From assembly GCA_043810595.1 (NCBI GenBank), contig JBDRNX010000037.1, positions 1-50,842 of the forward strand: a DNA stretch of 50,842 nucleotides, written 5' to 3'. Shown here in pieces: positions 29,314 through 37,148 of this stretch (position 1 is its first letter; every line of letters begins with the position of its first letter). Under the pieces are notes generated by a model. That model ran no database searches and had not been told where the DNA came from. It saw nothing but the letters and a program-made list of their open reading frames with translations. Source of the DNA: JAWABC01 sp043810595 (GTDB taxonomy: Archaea; Nanobdellota; Nanobdellia; SCGC-AAA011-G17; VGLX01). The translations under genes were made by a program, and so were the position numbers.

Positions 29314-29706
29314 ATGTCACTAACCTTCATAAAACAGATGCTCAAAGATGGGATGGAAGAAAGGGAGTTAAGAACTCTGCTTGTAACAGATTTCACACAA
29401 GAAGAGCTTGACATTCTGATACAGGAAGCATCCGAACAGCTAAAGCAGGAAGCAGAAGAACAACAAGCAAGACAAAAAATAGAGGCAGAACCCTCAGACC
29501 TCACAGGTTTTTGTATGTTTTGTCAAACGAAAAGACGGATTATAAACCCGCAGGTCGAAACTATAAGCACAACGAAGAAACTAAAGGTTAAATGCGTGTT
29601 TAAAGACACTTGTTCCCGTTGGAAGATACCTAAAGAGGTTAAAAAGACAGAAAGAATAAAGGGAAAGTGTGAAGTGTGCAATAAAACAATAACAACTTTC
29701 ATATAA
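29314..29706 (+). CDS. Coiled-coil protein with DUF5679-like zinc domain
   Basis: N-terminal half is a Glu/Gln-rich coiled coil (ASEQLKQEAEEQQARQKI). The C-terminal half has CMFC-x-TKRRIINPQVE and 'KGKCEVCNKTITTF', the layout of the DUF5679 zinc domain found in many archaeal and viral proteins. 130 aa. Last gene of the main operon. Confidence 0.65.
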   Translation: MSLTFIKQMLKDGMEERELRTLLVTDFTQEELDILIQEASEQLKQEAEEQQARQKIEAEPSDLTGFCMFCQTKRRIINPQVETISTTKKLKVKCVFKDTCSRWKIPKEVKKTERIKGKCEVCNKTITTFI

Positions 29707-29762
29707 CACCCCACCTTAAAAGAGATTTAAGCGTGATTTTCTGCATATCGGTATGAAACCGT

Positions 29763-29793
29763 GAGAAAACGCCCCGCTAAAGGGCTGTTTCTC
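29763..29793 (+). other. 12-bp hairpin in the element's central gap
   Basis: gagaaaacgccc (29763-29774) and gggctgtttctc (29782-29793) form a near-perfect stem (two central mismatches) with a 7-base loop. The 193-base gap between the + and - operons also holds AT-rich runs (catacatataatatattc). A terminator, or a replication origin, are both possible. No gene seen. Confidence 0.45.
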
Positions 29794-29899
29794 GGCAAAC
29801 CGCTTGTCCTGTCCTATCATACATATAATATATTCTACGGAGTAAAAATCGTTTCTTTGATTTTTTTTTCATAAAAGGGTAAGAGAAAAAGAGAGCTTG

Positions 29900-30103
29900 T
29901 CAGGGTAGCCTGTGGGTGGCTTCAGCCCTGCTTGGGAAGGGTGGCTTCTGTGATATTACCTCACCATGCTTCCGCATCCTTCTGATGTTTGTTCTTATGC
30001 ATCCAACACCCTTATGTAGCCTGTCAGATAACTCTCTTGCTGTCAAGCTATCATGCTTCTCTAATAACTTTATTATCTCTTGCTGTGTCACGTTTGCCAC
30101 CAC
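29900..30103 (-). CDS. Winged-helix DNA-binding protein, 67 aa
   Basis: HTH/winged-helix pattern: QQEIIKLLEKHDSLTARELS followed by DRLHKGVGCIRTNIRRMRK. About 67 aa, start ATG 30103. It is the first regulator on the - strand of the element. Probably a transcription regulator. Confidence 0.65.
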   Translation of the reverse strand: MVANVTQQEIIKLLEKHDSLTARELSDRLHKGVGCIRTNIRRMRKHGEVISQKPPFPSRAEATHRLP

Positions 30104-30118
30104 CGAAGATTTGTGATA

Positions 30119-30173
30119 GGGGGCTTGAAGTTAAAATGGAAATGGATTTTTTAGGTCTTAGTCTCAAGCCCCC
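30119..30173. repeat. 10-bp inverted repeat in the element
   Basis: GGGGGCTTGA (30119-30128) pairs exactly with TCAAGCCCCC (30164-30173). It lies between the wHTH gene and the next - strand gene and may be an operator or a terminator for the upstream pair. Confidence 0.55.
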
Positions 30174-30235
30174 CATCAGCATAAAGGGAGGTGTGGGGGA
30201 AGAAGAAAAACCCCCACGAAAAGTTGGAAGAACAT

Positions 30236-30376
30236 TTACTTAACACTCACCACCTCAATCCTCTGCCCCTGCCTCAAAAAGTTAGGAAAAGTTATTATGC
30301 CATTACGATACTTGGCTTTGAGTTCTATTATAAGAGTGATGTCAGACCAATCCTTCTTTCGTTTATCTGCTTTCAT
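30236..30376 (-). CDS. Basic microprotein, 46 aa
   Basis: Start ATG 30376, stop 30236-30238. Basic N-terminus (MKADKRKKDW), two strands (ITLIIELKAKYRNGIITF) and a C-terminal strand (GQRIEVVSVK), like a small beta-barrel or AbrB-like unit. It overlaps the upstream gene by 4 bases, a sign that both are real. Confidence 0.5.
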   Translation of the reverse strand: MKADKRKKDWSDITLIIELKAKYRNGIITFPNFLRQGQRIEVVSVK

Positions 30377-30489
30377 TTCTTCCTCTTGACCTTCTTCCTC
30401 TTGACAACCTCAGTATGTGAGCCTAACCAACCATTAACTATCTTGTATGTGATGACATATTGATCCTTCTTGTTTGCTTTCTTCTTCAT
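30373..30489 (-). CDS. Very basic microprotein, 38 aa
   Basis: Start ATG 30489, stop 30373-30375. About 16 of 38 residues are Lys or Arg, the C-terminus being KRKKVKRKK. A central strand (QYVITYKIVNGW) suggests a small DNA-binding fold. A TATA-like cttataagg lies upstream on the - strand. Confidence 0.5.
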   Translation of the reverse strand: MKKKANKKDQYVITYKIVNGWLGSHTEVVKRKKVKRKK

Positions 30490-30576
30490 AAACCGATAAA
30501 AAGAACCAAACCTTATAAGTGTTGTATTGATTTTCTTAATACAAACCTTATTAAGTCCAGAATATTTAATTGATTT

Positions 30577-30960
30577 ATGGGTTTGAAAGAAATTGCTGTC
30601 AAGGTTAAGAAGGTGTTGGGCGGTAACACCATAGGCAAAGGAATGGCTCCTGAAGAGGTAGAATTAGCTTCTTACAAGAAGAGGGAGTATCTTGACGGGG
30701 TTAAGAGGCAGGTTCACAGATACAGGATAGAAGATTCTAAGAGGATGTTCACAGGCAACACATTTGAGAGAAGCAAACGCACAGTCCTTAATCCGTCTGG
30801 GAAGAAGAGAAAGAAAAGACCGAGGAAGAGCTTAGTAAAACGACTTAGGAGGCTTTACCCAACAGCGAAAGTAGAACGGGGAAAACCTGAGTGGATTCAT
30901 CACAGACCGCCCATCGATGTTATAGGAAAGAAGTCAAGTGGCAATTTCGGTTTTAAATGA
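30577..30960 (+). CDS. Basic element protein, 127 aa, unknown
   Basis: ATG 30577 after agaatatttaattgattt, without SD. Very basic throughout, with a Lys/Arg patch (GKKRKKRPRKSLVKRLRRL) and a Gly/Asn-rich end. Could be a nucleic-acid packaging or DNA-binding protein. No family recognised. Confidence 0.55.
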   Translation: MGLKEIAVKVKKVLGGNTIGKGMAPEEVELASYKKREYLDGVKRQVHRYRIEDSKRMFTGNTFERSKRTVLNPSGKKRKKRPRKSLVKRLRRLYPTAKVERGKPEWIHHRPPIDVIGKKSSGNFGFK

Positions 30961-31068
30961 GATATAAGGATTGTATGCGAGAAACAGATACAAAAACAAA
31001 AACTTTATTAAGGTAATTCTATTATTGCTTTTAAGGTCAAAGAATTATGCGGTATGGTAAGGTAAGGC

Positions 31069-31110
31069 AGAAGGTTTGAACTTTGCCTTTGATCTCGTTC
31101 TAAACCTTCT
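31069..31110 (+). other. 9-bp leader hairpin
   Basis: AGAAGGTTT (31069-31077) pairs with AAACCTTCT (31102-31110). It lies 31 bases before ATG 31141; the SD aggaggag follows it. It may be a terminator of the previous gene or a translation control element. Confidence 0.4.
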
Positions 31111-31140
31111 AATCTTTAAACGATTAGGAGGAGTTATAAA

Positions 31141-31353
31141 ATGAAAGAAAAATATTATGACGAAGATGGGAACTTAATTGACAACAACAGAATATGGACT
31201 TTTACGATAACAGGAGAGAAATACTATTATAAGAATGGTGAGAGGATAATCTTGAAAAAAGGTGAACTCCCAGAGATGAAAGTCTATGTAGGTAAAAACT
31301 TTACAAACACATTAACGGGTGAGAAGATACCTTTGAGACAAGATAAAAAGTGA
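31141..31353 (+). CDS. Small beta-rich protein, 70 aa
   Basis: ATG 31141 follows aggaggagttataaa. Tyr-rich repeats of the type KYYDEDGNLIDNN and KYYYKNGERII look like the tandem GDLxDG/MORN-like beta-hairpins of toxin-immunity or wall-associated proteins. Function unknown. Confidence 0.55.
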   Translation: MKEKYYDEDGNLIDNNRIWTFTITGEKYYYKNGERIILKKGELPEMKVYVGKNFTNTLTGEKIPLRQDKK

Positions 31354-31406
31354 AGAGAAAAAGATATAAGAAAGTTATAATACCTAACAATAACACTAAG
31401 GGGGTT

Positions 31407-31772
31407 ATGAAAATTAAAAGAATCATTATTTTGTCATTATTACTTTTAGGATTATCTTTGGGTTGTGAACAAAACGGGTTTTCTTATGTTTCTATAAAGG
31501 ATTTAAGTCAAGATGCTCCTGCTTACGTAGGGCAGAACATCAGTATTTCTGGAAAGCTGAATGACCGCTTAGGTGGGTATAGTTTGGAGGATAGTGAAGG
31601 ATTTTGGGTTTGGATTGAAGAGAATTGTATAGAAACACAAAGAAGATATAATTTTAATTCTGAAATCTATAGTGGCAAAGGTGTTTGGCTTTCTGGAAAA
31701 GAAGCAATTTATGGATTTAGTTTTGGATTAGAATACAAGTATCGATTGAGTTGTGTGTCTCCATTAAGTTAA
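31407..31772 (+). CDS. Secreted OB-fold-like protein, 121 aa
   Basis: Start ATG 31407 after aaggggg. Signal sequence (RIIILSLLLLGLSLGC) with a lipobox-like LGC. The mature part reads like an OB fold (NISISGKLNDRLGGYSLE, 'GFWVWIEENCIE'). Archaeal lipoproteins and exported OB proteins exist, so this need not be bacterial. Function unknown. Confidence 0.6.
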   Translation: MKIKRIIILSLLLLGLSLGCEQNGFSYVSIKDLSQDAPAYVGQNISISGKLNDRLGGYSLEDSEGFWVWIEENCIETQRRYNFNSEIYSGKGVWLSGKEAIYGFSFGLEYKYRLSCVSPLS

Positions 31773-31791
31773 AAATTTAGAAGGAATAAGA

Positions 31792-32079
31792 ATGGTAAAT
31801 AGAAATGTTTCTGAAGAATGGCTAGAACAAATTAAGAGTGCAATAAATGAGCTTAAAAACTCTTCAAGAAAGCAAACAGACTTTAATGAACTTCTAGCCT
31901 GTGCCACAGGTATTTTGGCTGTTGGTGTACTTTATGATTTATTTCTAAAAGATAGAATTGCAGCTAACCCTTATGCTTTAATAATTAGTAGTGTTATATT
32001 GGGATTTGCTCTTATTATCTTAATGGTTAGGTTTATCCTTATCATATGGATACTAGCATTTAAAAGAAAGAGGTATTAG
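31792..32079 (+). CDS. Membrane protein with two helices, 95 aa
   Basis: ATG 31792 after agaaggaataaga. An N-terminal helical part (EEWLEQIKSAINELKNS) is followed by two transmembrane helices (LLACATGILAVGVLYDLFL and 'ALIISSVILGFALIILMV'). Last + gene of the element. Confidence 0.55.
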   Translation: MVNRNVSEEWLEQIKSAINELKNSSRKQTDFNELLACATGILAVGVLYDLFLKDRIAANPYALIISSVILGFALIILMVRFILIIWILAFKRKRY

Positions 32080-32082
32080 TGT

Positions 32083-32232
32083 TTATTCCTGTGCTTTCTT
32101 CTTTAGGGTTAGGTTGCCTTGCTTGTCTATCTCAACCTCTAAGGTGTCTTTCTTCTTCCAGCCCTTAGCCCTGACTATCTGAGAAGGTAGGGAAACAACA
32201 TAAGTTCCGTTCTTTAGTTGTTGAAGCCTCAT
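32083..32232 (-). CDS. AbrB/MazE-like DNA-binding protein
   Basis: Start at ATG 32232 gives the swapped-hairpin AbrB pattern: MRLQQLKNGTYVVSLPSQIV, 'AKGWKKKDTLEVEID', 'LTLKK'. About 49 aa. A TATA box (aaagtatataaagg, - strand near 32260) lies about 27 bases upstream, so the mRNA would be leaderless. Located at the right end of the element; likely its regulator or an antitoxin without a visible toxin. Confidence 0.75.
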   Translation of the reverse strand: MRLQQLKNGTYVVSLPSQIVRAKGWKKKDTLEVEIDKQGNLTLKKKAQE

Positions 32233-32391
32233 AGAATATAAGTTTGTATAGAAACCTTTATATACTTTATCTTCTATTATTATATACAAGCGTATGGGCT
32301 TTGAAAATAAGGAATTCTGCTCGCCTGCCGCATTGAAAATTGGTTGGAAGCATAATCCTTAAAAACTGTGCTTCGGTTTCTAATATTATGC

Positions 32392-32477
32392 GGGCTTGTA
32401 GTCTAGTGGCTATGAGGAAACTAGCAAACACCACCTTCACACGGTGGAGGTCCCCGGTTCGAATCCGGGCAGGCCCA
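32392..32477 (+). tRNA. tRNA-Val (anticodon CAC) with 13-base insertion
   Basis: Acceptor GGGCTTG pairs with CAGGCCC; anticodon stem CCACC/GGTGG with loop TTCACAC (anticodon CAC); T arm CCCGG-TTCGAAT-CCGGG. Between the D arm and the anticodon stem lie 13 extra bases (32416-32428, ggaaactagcaaa). Removing them restores the GTC/GAC D-stem and a normal A26. This suits a short archaeal tRNA intron at an unusual position; I could not prove a bulge-helix-bulge. Confidence 0.85.
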
Positions 32478-32544
32478 TTATTGTAACTTCTTATAAGTAG
32501 TGACAATAGAAAGGTTTATAAATGGCTTTTACTAGTTATGTAGT

Positions 32545-32967
32545 ATGACATTTGACGAAGCAAAGTTTAGAGAAGTATCTGATTTGGTTAGGAGCCTCCC
32601 TATTGACTGGGAGGATTTTGATTTGTTTAATACCAGTTATGCTGTAAGGGCTGTTCCTTCAAAGAACGAGGATGGTTCTCCTAATGGCTCTCCAGCTGAG
32701 TATGATCTTCATGAAAACGGACAGTGTGGTATTTACCTGTGGGAGGATATTGGTGAGAAAAAACAGAGACCCTTGTTGTTTCATGAGATGGTTGAGATTT
32801 ACCACAAGGTTGCTTTGGATATGTCTAAAATAGAGGCCCATAATACCACGATGCCTTGGGAGAAGAGGTTTTGTTTGGAGTACCTTACTCCCTCTGAACT
32901 TGCTAAGTATTTGAAGTTCAAGAAAGAGCACGGATGCAACGGCTTCGACTTGTCTAACAATAAGTAA
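32545..32967 (+). CDS. Conserved-looking protein with HExxE motif, 140 aa
   Basis: A TATA box (aaaggtttataaatgg, about 32510-32525) lies 20-30 bases before ATG 32545. The middle has LLFHEMVEIYHKVA, which looks like a zincin-type metal site (HE-x2-E-x2-H) but is not the classic HExxH. A helical C-terminus ends NNK. Possibly a small metallopeptidase-like protein; function unknown. Confidence 0.55.
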   Translation: MTFDEAKFREVSDLVRSLPIDWEDFDLFNTSYAVRAVPSKNEDGSPNGSPAEYDLHENGQCGIYLWEDIGEKKQRPLLFHEMVEIYHKVALDMSKIEAHNTTMPWEKRFCLEYLTPSELAKYLKFKKEHGCNGFDLSNNK

Positions 32968-32969
32968 AA

Positions 32970-33203
32970 TTAATGCTTTCTTTCCCAGATAAGCTTCCCT
33001 TTCTTATAAACCTTTTTTATCCTGTGTAAGGGTATACTGCTGCCCTCTAATTCAAAGAATTCGTTATCATACTCTTTTATCCTGTCATAGCCCACCCTTA
33101 TCTCTTCTCCTGTAATCCTGTCTAAGTAGCTTATCTCATAATCCTGCTTTTGTTCTTTAGAATCCCACTTGATTTTGTCCAGAAGCTTTCTTATTGGTAT
33201 CAT
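32970..33203 (-). CDS. DUF504/UPF0248 family protein
   Basis: 77 aa. Fits the archaeal UPF0248 pattern: IPIRKLLDKIKWD at the start, 'YEISYLDRITGEE' in the middle and 'SSIPLHRIKKVYKKGKLIW' at the end. In archaea it often lies near RNA-modification genes. Function unknown. Confidence 0.85.
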   Translation of the reverse strand: MIPIRKLLDKIKWDSKEQKQDYEISYLDRITGEEIRVGYDRIKEYDNEFFELEGSSIPLHRIKKVYKKGKLIWERKH

Positions 33204-33276
33204 GAGACAAAACCCCCTATTAGAAAACGGGTAACCCTTTATTTTTTTATTGTTATCAAGCTAATGTTATCACCAC

Positions 33277-33402
33277 TCATTCGGCTACCTTTTCGACCAG
33301 GCTTTCTTCTTCCATCACAAGGCCGCATTTGATGCAGTATACCTCTTCATCGTTTGAAGCGAGCTGGCCTCCACACTCGGAGCACCGAGAGGCTATTTTC
33401 AT
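33277..33402 (-). CDS. Stand-alone TFB-like zinc ribbon, 41 aa
   Basis: Start ATG 33402, stop 33277-33279. CSECGG and CIKCGL are two zinc knuckles separated by 15 residues, the layout of the TFIIB/TFB N-terminal ribbon, but without the cyclin-like core. The tail is acidic (MEEESLVEKVAE). It could be a small transcription or RNA-polymerase partner; not proven. Confidence 0.65.
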   Translation of the reverse strand: MKIASRCSECGGQLASNDEEVYCIKCGLVMEEESLVEKVAE

Positions 33403-33466
33403 GCTCCTTAATTTGATTGTTTCTCCTTTTAAGCATTATTATTCTTTACTATATTATTTTTTAGAA

Positions 33467-35275
33467 TTAGGTTTTTAGTGTTATGTCTTTTCTCTGTTTT
33501 ATTGCTTCTGCAAGGCTCCTTCCGAGCTTGCTTTTCTTGTGTACTTTTACCTCTCCTTTCTTGCTTGACGTGGCGCTGAATAAAAATTGGTCGTTTATGT
33601 AGAAGTCTATGTTTCTGTTGGATTCATTAACATAAAAGCTTATGTAGCCGCTGTTTTCGCTTAGGTGGTATTCTACTTGCTTGCCTTCTGCGGGTTTTTC
33701 TTGTTTTTCTCTGACTTCTATGTTTATTCCAAGTTTTTGTTCTATCTCTTCTATTGTTTTTCCTTGCTTGCCTATTATTCTCCCTATGTCCCTTTCTGGC
33801 ACGTATATTATTGCTTTGTTGTCTGACAGGACTTCTGCCTCGACTTCGTCGCTTAGGTTTCTTAAGACCTTTTCTATCTGTTTTGCTGCTAGGTTGTGTA
33901 CCGAGCTTTTTTTGCCACCTGCCTTTACTGGAATAACTACTGTTTCCTCCCCGTAGCTGTATATCTCGAATTCGAGGTTGTTTGTTTCGAAGTCTCTTAC
34001 CTCTACTACTGGTCTTGCCAGGTCTGCCTCTGTCATGCCTGCAGGTACTTTCACAGTCATCATTATGCTTAGCACCTTGTCTATTGCCCCATTTTTTATG
34101 AATATCACAGTGTCTATAACATGGGGGATAACCCCCAGCTCTATTCTCCCTACGAATCGTTGTATAGCATCCACTGGATTGGTAGCATGTATCACACCCA
34201 CGAGTCCTATTCCGCTCAGCCTTAGGTCTGCAAATAATCTGAAGTCGTTCGTATTCCTCATCTCGTCGAAGATCGTATAATCTGGTCTTGACAGCAATAG
34301 TATGTCATGTATTTCCTGAGCATCGCCGTGGCTTATTGCATATTGTGTTATCTCATCTGGCAGTACCAAGTCTCTTGGGGCTTCTATTGTTTTAACTACT
34401 TTTTCTTGTGCAGCGTAGAATTCTGCTAAGGCGCTTGCACACGTGCTTTTTCCCTGTCCTGGTGCACCTGCTATTAGTATTCCTTCTGCTTGTTCTGCGA
34501 CTCTTTTTTTGAGTTTTTCACTCAGTTTGTAATCCTCTAATGTTAGTTTTTTGATGGGCTTTACTGCTGTGATTTCCCATCCGTCAGAAAACGGCGGTCT
34601 TGTTATGACTATTCTGTAGTGTCCTAGTTGTACTATAGTGCTTCCTTCCCTCTGTATCTCTATAAAGCTGTCTTTTCTCATCTTTGCACTTTCTATGATT
34701 TCTTTTGATATCTCTTTTATTTCTTCATGGTCCATAAGTTCTTTCCTTAGCGTTTCGAAAACCCATTTGCCTGGCATTCCCTTCTTTGCTTTTGGCTTTA
34801 CATTCTCTCTTAAGTGTACTGACATTGTTATTTTGTCGAAGAATTTGTCGAGTTTTAATTTTTTGATTTCTTTTTCTTTGGGTTCTATGTATATTACTTT
34901 CATTCCCTTTGCTTTTGCTATTCTCGCTTGTATTTTATCCGAGCTCAATAGTGTTGCGTCCATCTCCCAGGCCAGTTCCCTGATCATAGAGTCTATCTCC
35001 CCCATGGAAGCGTACTTTATTTCCACCATTTTTGGTCTTCTTCCAGCATACTTCACCTGAAATTTGCCGTTAGCAAGCGCCCATATCTTTTCCAGCTCGT
35101 CAAGGCCAAGGTATCCTATAGCTCTTCCCATGTTTGCCTGGTGTTCCAACTCCGCGAGAACTGCCTCATGTATTATTATCTCGTCGAACAGAAGTTCGTT
35201 TTTCTGCACCTTTTCAGAAATCAGTCCTTCGATTATGACAGAAGTATCAGGCACCAATTTTTCTATTTTTTCCAT
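33467..35275 (-). CDS. PIN-ATPase-KH protein (COG1855 type)
   Basis: N-terminal PIN domain (VPDTSVIIEGLIS, 'HEAVLAELE', later 'ATLLSSDKIQARIAK') to about residue 140; a PilT/VirB11-like ATPase with Walker A GAPGQGKSTCA near 270 and Walker B 'DYTIFDEMRN'; and a KH domain (VPERDIGRIIGKQGKTIEEI) near 510. The mix defines COG1855, an archaeal ATPase that is thought to act on RNA. 602 aa is normal for the family. Single gene with a divergent promoter facing mscS. Confidence 0.9.
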   Translation of the reverse strand: MEKIEKLVPDTSVIIEGLISEKVQKNELLFDEIIIHEAVLAELEHQANMGRAIGYLGLDELEKIWALANGKFQVKYAGRRPKMVEIKYASMGEIDSMIRELAWEMDATLLSSDKIQARIAKAKGMKVIYIEPKEKEIKKLKLDKFFDKITMSVHLRENVKPKAKKGMPGKWVFETLRKELMDHEEIKEISKEIIESAKMRKDSFIEIQREGSTIVQLGHYRIVITRPPFSDGWEITAVKPIKKLTLEDYKLSEKLKKRVAEQAEGILIAGAPGQGKSTCASALAEFYAAQEKVVKTIEAPRDLVLPDEITQYAISHGDAQEIHDILLLSRPDYTIFDEMRNTNDFRLFADLRLSGIGLVGVIHATNPVDAIQRFVGRIELGVIPHVIDTVIFIKNGAIDKVLSIMMTVKVPAGMTEADLARPVVEVRDFETNNLEFEIYSYGEETVVIPVKAGGKKSSVHNLAAKQIEKVLRNLSDEVEAEVLSDNKAIIYVPERDIGRIIGKQGKTIEEIEQKLGINIEVREKQEKPAEGKQVEYHLSENSGYISFYVNESNRNIDFYINDQFLFSATSSKKGEVKVHKKSKLGRSLAEAIKQRKDITLKT

Positions 35276-35341
35276 ACTTTACTACTTATTTTTTTTATCA
35301 GTATTTAAATTTTTCTTTAATGCTTTAATGTTGTAAATCAA

Positions 35342-35353
35342 AACTTTTATAAA
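35342..35353 (+). promoter_or_regulatory. TATA box for mscS
   Basis: aacttttataaatg lies about 25-30 bases before ATG 35377. This rules out ATG 35353, which overlaps the box. Confidence 0.65.
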
Positions 35354-35376
35354 TGATTGTGTTTCAAGAGCATCGC

Positions 35377-36420
35377 ATGGCGCTCACCGTTACTCAGGTT
35401 ATTATTTCCATTCTTGTTATAGTGTTGTCTGTTATAGTTGCGAAGATAGTTGTATTCATCATGGGCAAGTTTAAGCATTTTACCTCAAAAACGAGGTTTT
35501 CTCTTGGTGATCGCATAATTGAGTTTTTGATGAGGCCTATCAGGATATTTATCATACTTGCGGGCATTTTCATTGCGGTTTATTTGATAGATCCTGATTT
35601 GCAGATATATGGCATCCCTTTTAACACCATATTCAAGGTGCTTGGTATTTTGATAGGTGCTTATTTTGCTGCGAGGGTTTTTGCGGGGATGTTAAGATGG
35701 TATGGTGACCAGGTTGCTCATAGAACTAAAAGCAAACTGAATGATCACCTGCTTCCGTTCTTAAGGAACTTCATTTACGTTATCGTATTCATTATAGCGG
35801 GGGTTATCACACTTCGTATATTGGGCGTTCAGATTACTCCTTTGCTTGCTGGTCTTGGTATTGCAAGCTTGGCTATTGCTTTGGCTTTGCAAGATACTTT
35901 GTCTAATGTTTTTTCTGCAATTTGGGTGGGTCTTGAGAGGCCTATAAAACCGGGTGATTACATTGAAATAGATGGCGGGAAGAGTGGTTACGTTCAGGAT
36001 ATGAGTTGGCGTACTACAAAGATAAGGACCTTGCCTAATAACCTTGTTATAATCCCCAATTCCAAGATTGCCCAGAGCATAATCACTAACTATCAGGCTC
36101 CTAACGCTGAGATGGCTGTTCTCGTAAACGTTTCAGTAAGTTATGATTCCGATTTGGAGAAGGTTGAGAAGGTAACGATTGAAGTCGGTAAACACATTCA
36201 AAAAACAGTTAAGGGTGCTGTGAGGACTTTTGAGCCTTTCATAAGGTATAACGAGTTTGGTGATTCAGGCATTGGCTTCACGGTTATTTTGAGGGCTGAG
36301 ACTTATGTTGATCAGTATTTGATAAAGCATGAGTTTATTAAGCAGCTTCATAAGCGTTTCAACAAGGAGAAGATAGAAATTCCTTTCCCACAACGTGTTG
36401 TGCATTTGAAGAAGAGGTAA
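35377..36420 (+). CDS. mscS: MscS-family mechanosensitive channel
   Basis: Start at ATG 35377 (leaderless; TATA just upstream). Four or five N-terminal transmembrane helices, then the pore helix signature (LLAGLGIASLAIALALQ), 'NVFSAIWVGLERPIKPGDY', 'SWRTTKIRTLPNNLVIIPNS' of the beta domain and a C-terminal alpha/beta domain. 347 aa is typical. Inner-membrane pressure-release channel. Confidence 0.92.
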   Translation: MALTVTQVIISILVIVLSVIVAKIVVFIMGKFKHFTSKTRFSLGDRIIEFLMRPIRIFIILAGIFIAVYLIDPDLQIYGIPFNTIFKVLGILIGAYFAARVFAGMLRWYGDQVAHRTKSKLNDHLLPFLRNFIYVIVFIIAGVITLRILGVQITPLLAGLGIASLAIALALQDTLSNVFSAIWVGLERPIKPGDYIEIDGGKSGYVQDMSWRTTKIRTLPNNLVIIPNSKIAQSIITNYQAPNAEMAVLVNVSVSYDSDLEKVEKVTIEVGKHIQKTVKGAVRTFEPFIRYNEFGDSGIGFTVILRAETYVDQYLIKHEFIKQLHKRFNKEKIEIPFPQRVVHLKKR

Positions 36421-37140
36421 TTATATCTTTCTTAGGAATACCAAGAATCCTGTGTGACCTATCATCTTACTCTTTGGCCTTACTTTTTTTCCTTCCACAT
36501 GCCATTCCCTCTCAATTAGCTCAACTACTTTTTCCTGTATGAAGTCTTTTCCCTCTATTCCTTTTATCAGTTCTTCTACCTGTGTTGTTGTTGGCAGGTA
36601 AGCTACTAGGAATCTTCCTGATTTCAGCACTTTTTCTGCATGTTGTAACACTTTCCACGGTTCTGGCAAGTCTAGCAGGATTAGGTCTACTTCTTTTTCT
36701 TCTATTCCCTGGTTAACATCTTTGTTTTTGAGCTCTATGTTTTTTATTTCAAGGTCTTCTATGTTTTTTTGTGCTATCCTGTAGAACTCCTCCTCATTTT
36801 CGTAACTAATCACTTTTTTGACCAGCCTTGCTATGTGCATAGCAGAGACTCCGCAGCCTGCTCCTGCATCTATCACAGTTGATTCTTTGTCTATCCCTGT
36901 GTTTGCAATGACATAGCCTATGTCTTTTTTTGTCATTATCGCTGGTCCTCTCTTTATTTTTTTTATTTCGTCAACAAAATTTGCATCATGTATTAAAAAT
37001 TCCTTGTTTTGGTGTGATTTTACTTTCTTATCTGCTTTTTTTATGTCTTCCTCTTTTACAACACCCGCTAAAGTATGTAGGTCTCCTTCTTTCCAATAGT
37101 ATTTCTTGTTATTCCTTATCAGAACTTTTTTGACTTTCAC
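36421..37140 (-). CDS. trmI: tRNA (adenine-N1)-methyltransferase TrmI-like
   Basis: N-terminal region with RNNKKYYWKEGDLHT, then a class I methyltransferase: 'GPAIMTKKDIGYVI', 'VIDAGAGCGVSAMHIA' (motif I), 'DLILLDLPEPWKVLQH' (motif IV, with DLPEPW), and 'MIGHTGFLVFLRK' at the end. This is the archaeal TrmI/Gcd14 (COG2519) pattern, which modifies A57/A58 of tRNA. The end abuts the stop of mscS. Confidence 0.88.
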   Translation of the reverse strand: MKVKKVLIRNNKKYYWKEGDLHTLAGVVKEEDIKKADKKVKSHQNKEFLIHDANFVDEIKKIKRGPAIMTKKDIGYVIANTGIDKESTVIDAGAGCGVSAMHIARLVKKVISYENEEEFYRIAQKNIEDLEIKNIELKNKDVNQGIEEKEVDLILLDLPEPWKVLQHAEKVLKSGRFLVAYLPTTTQVEELIKGIEGKDFIQEKVVELIEREWHVEGKKVRPKSKMIGHTGFLVFLRKI

Positions 37141-37148
37141 CCCTATTT

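Larger units (their letters stand above)
24624..32332 (+). mobile_element. Integrated element at tRNA-Gly, about 7.7 kb
   Basis: The ends are an 11-base direct repeat, CGCCTGCCGCA, at 24624-24634 (inside the tRNA-Gly 3' end) and 32322-32332. A tyrosine integrase sits next to the tRNA; inside are a probable AAA+ helicase, ribbon-helix-helix, wHTH and AbrB-like regulators, zinc proteins and many short genes. Codons are richer in AGA/ATA than in the chromosome nearby. Removing the element would bring tRNA-Gly within about 60 bases of tRNA-Val. No capsid or packaging ATPase recognised, so it may be a plasmid-like element or an unknown virus. Confidence 0.75.

Noticed and set aside
32267..32506. 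Minus-strand frame over tRNA-Val
   Set aside because: ARIRTGDL is a known artefact of antisense tRNA translation.
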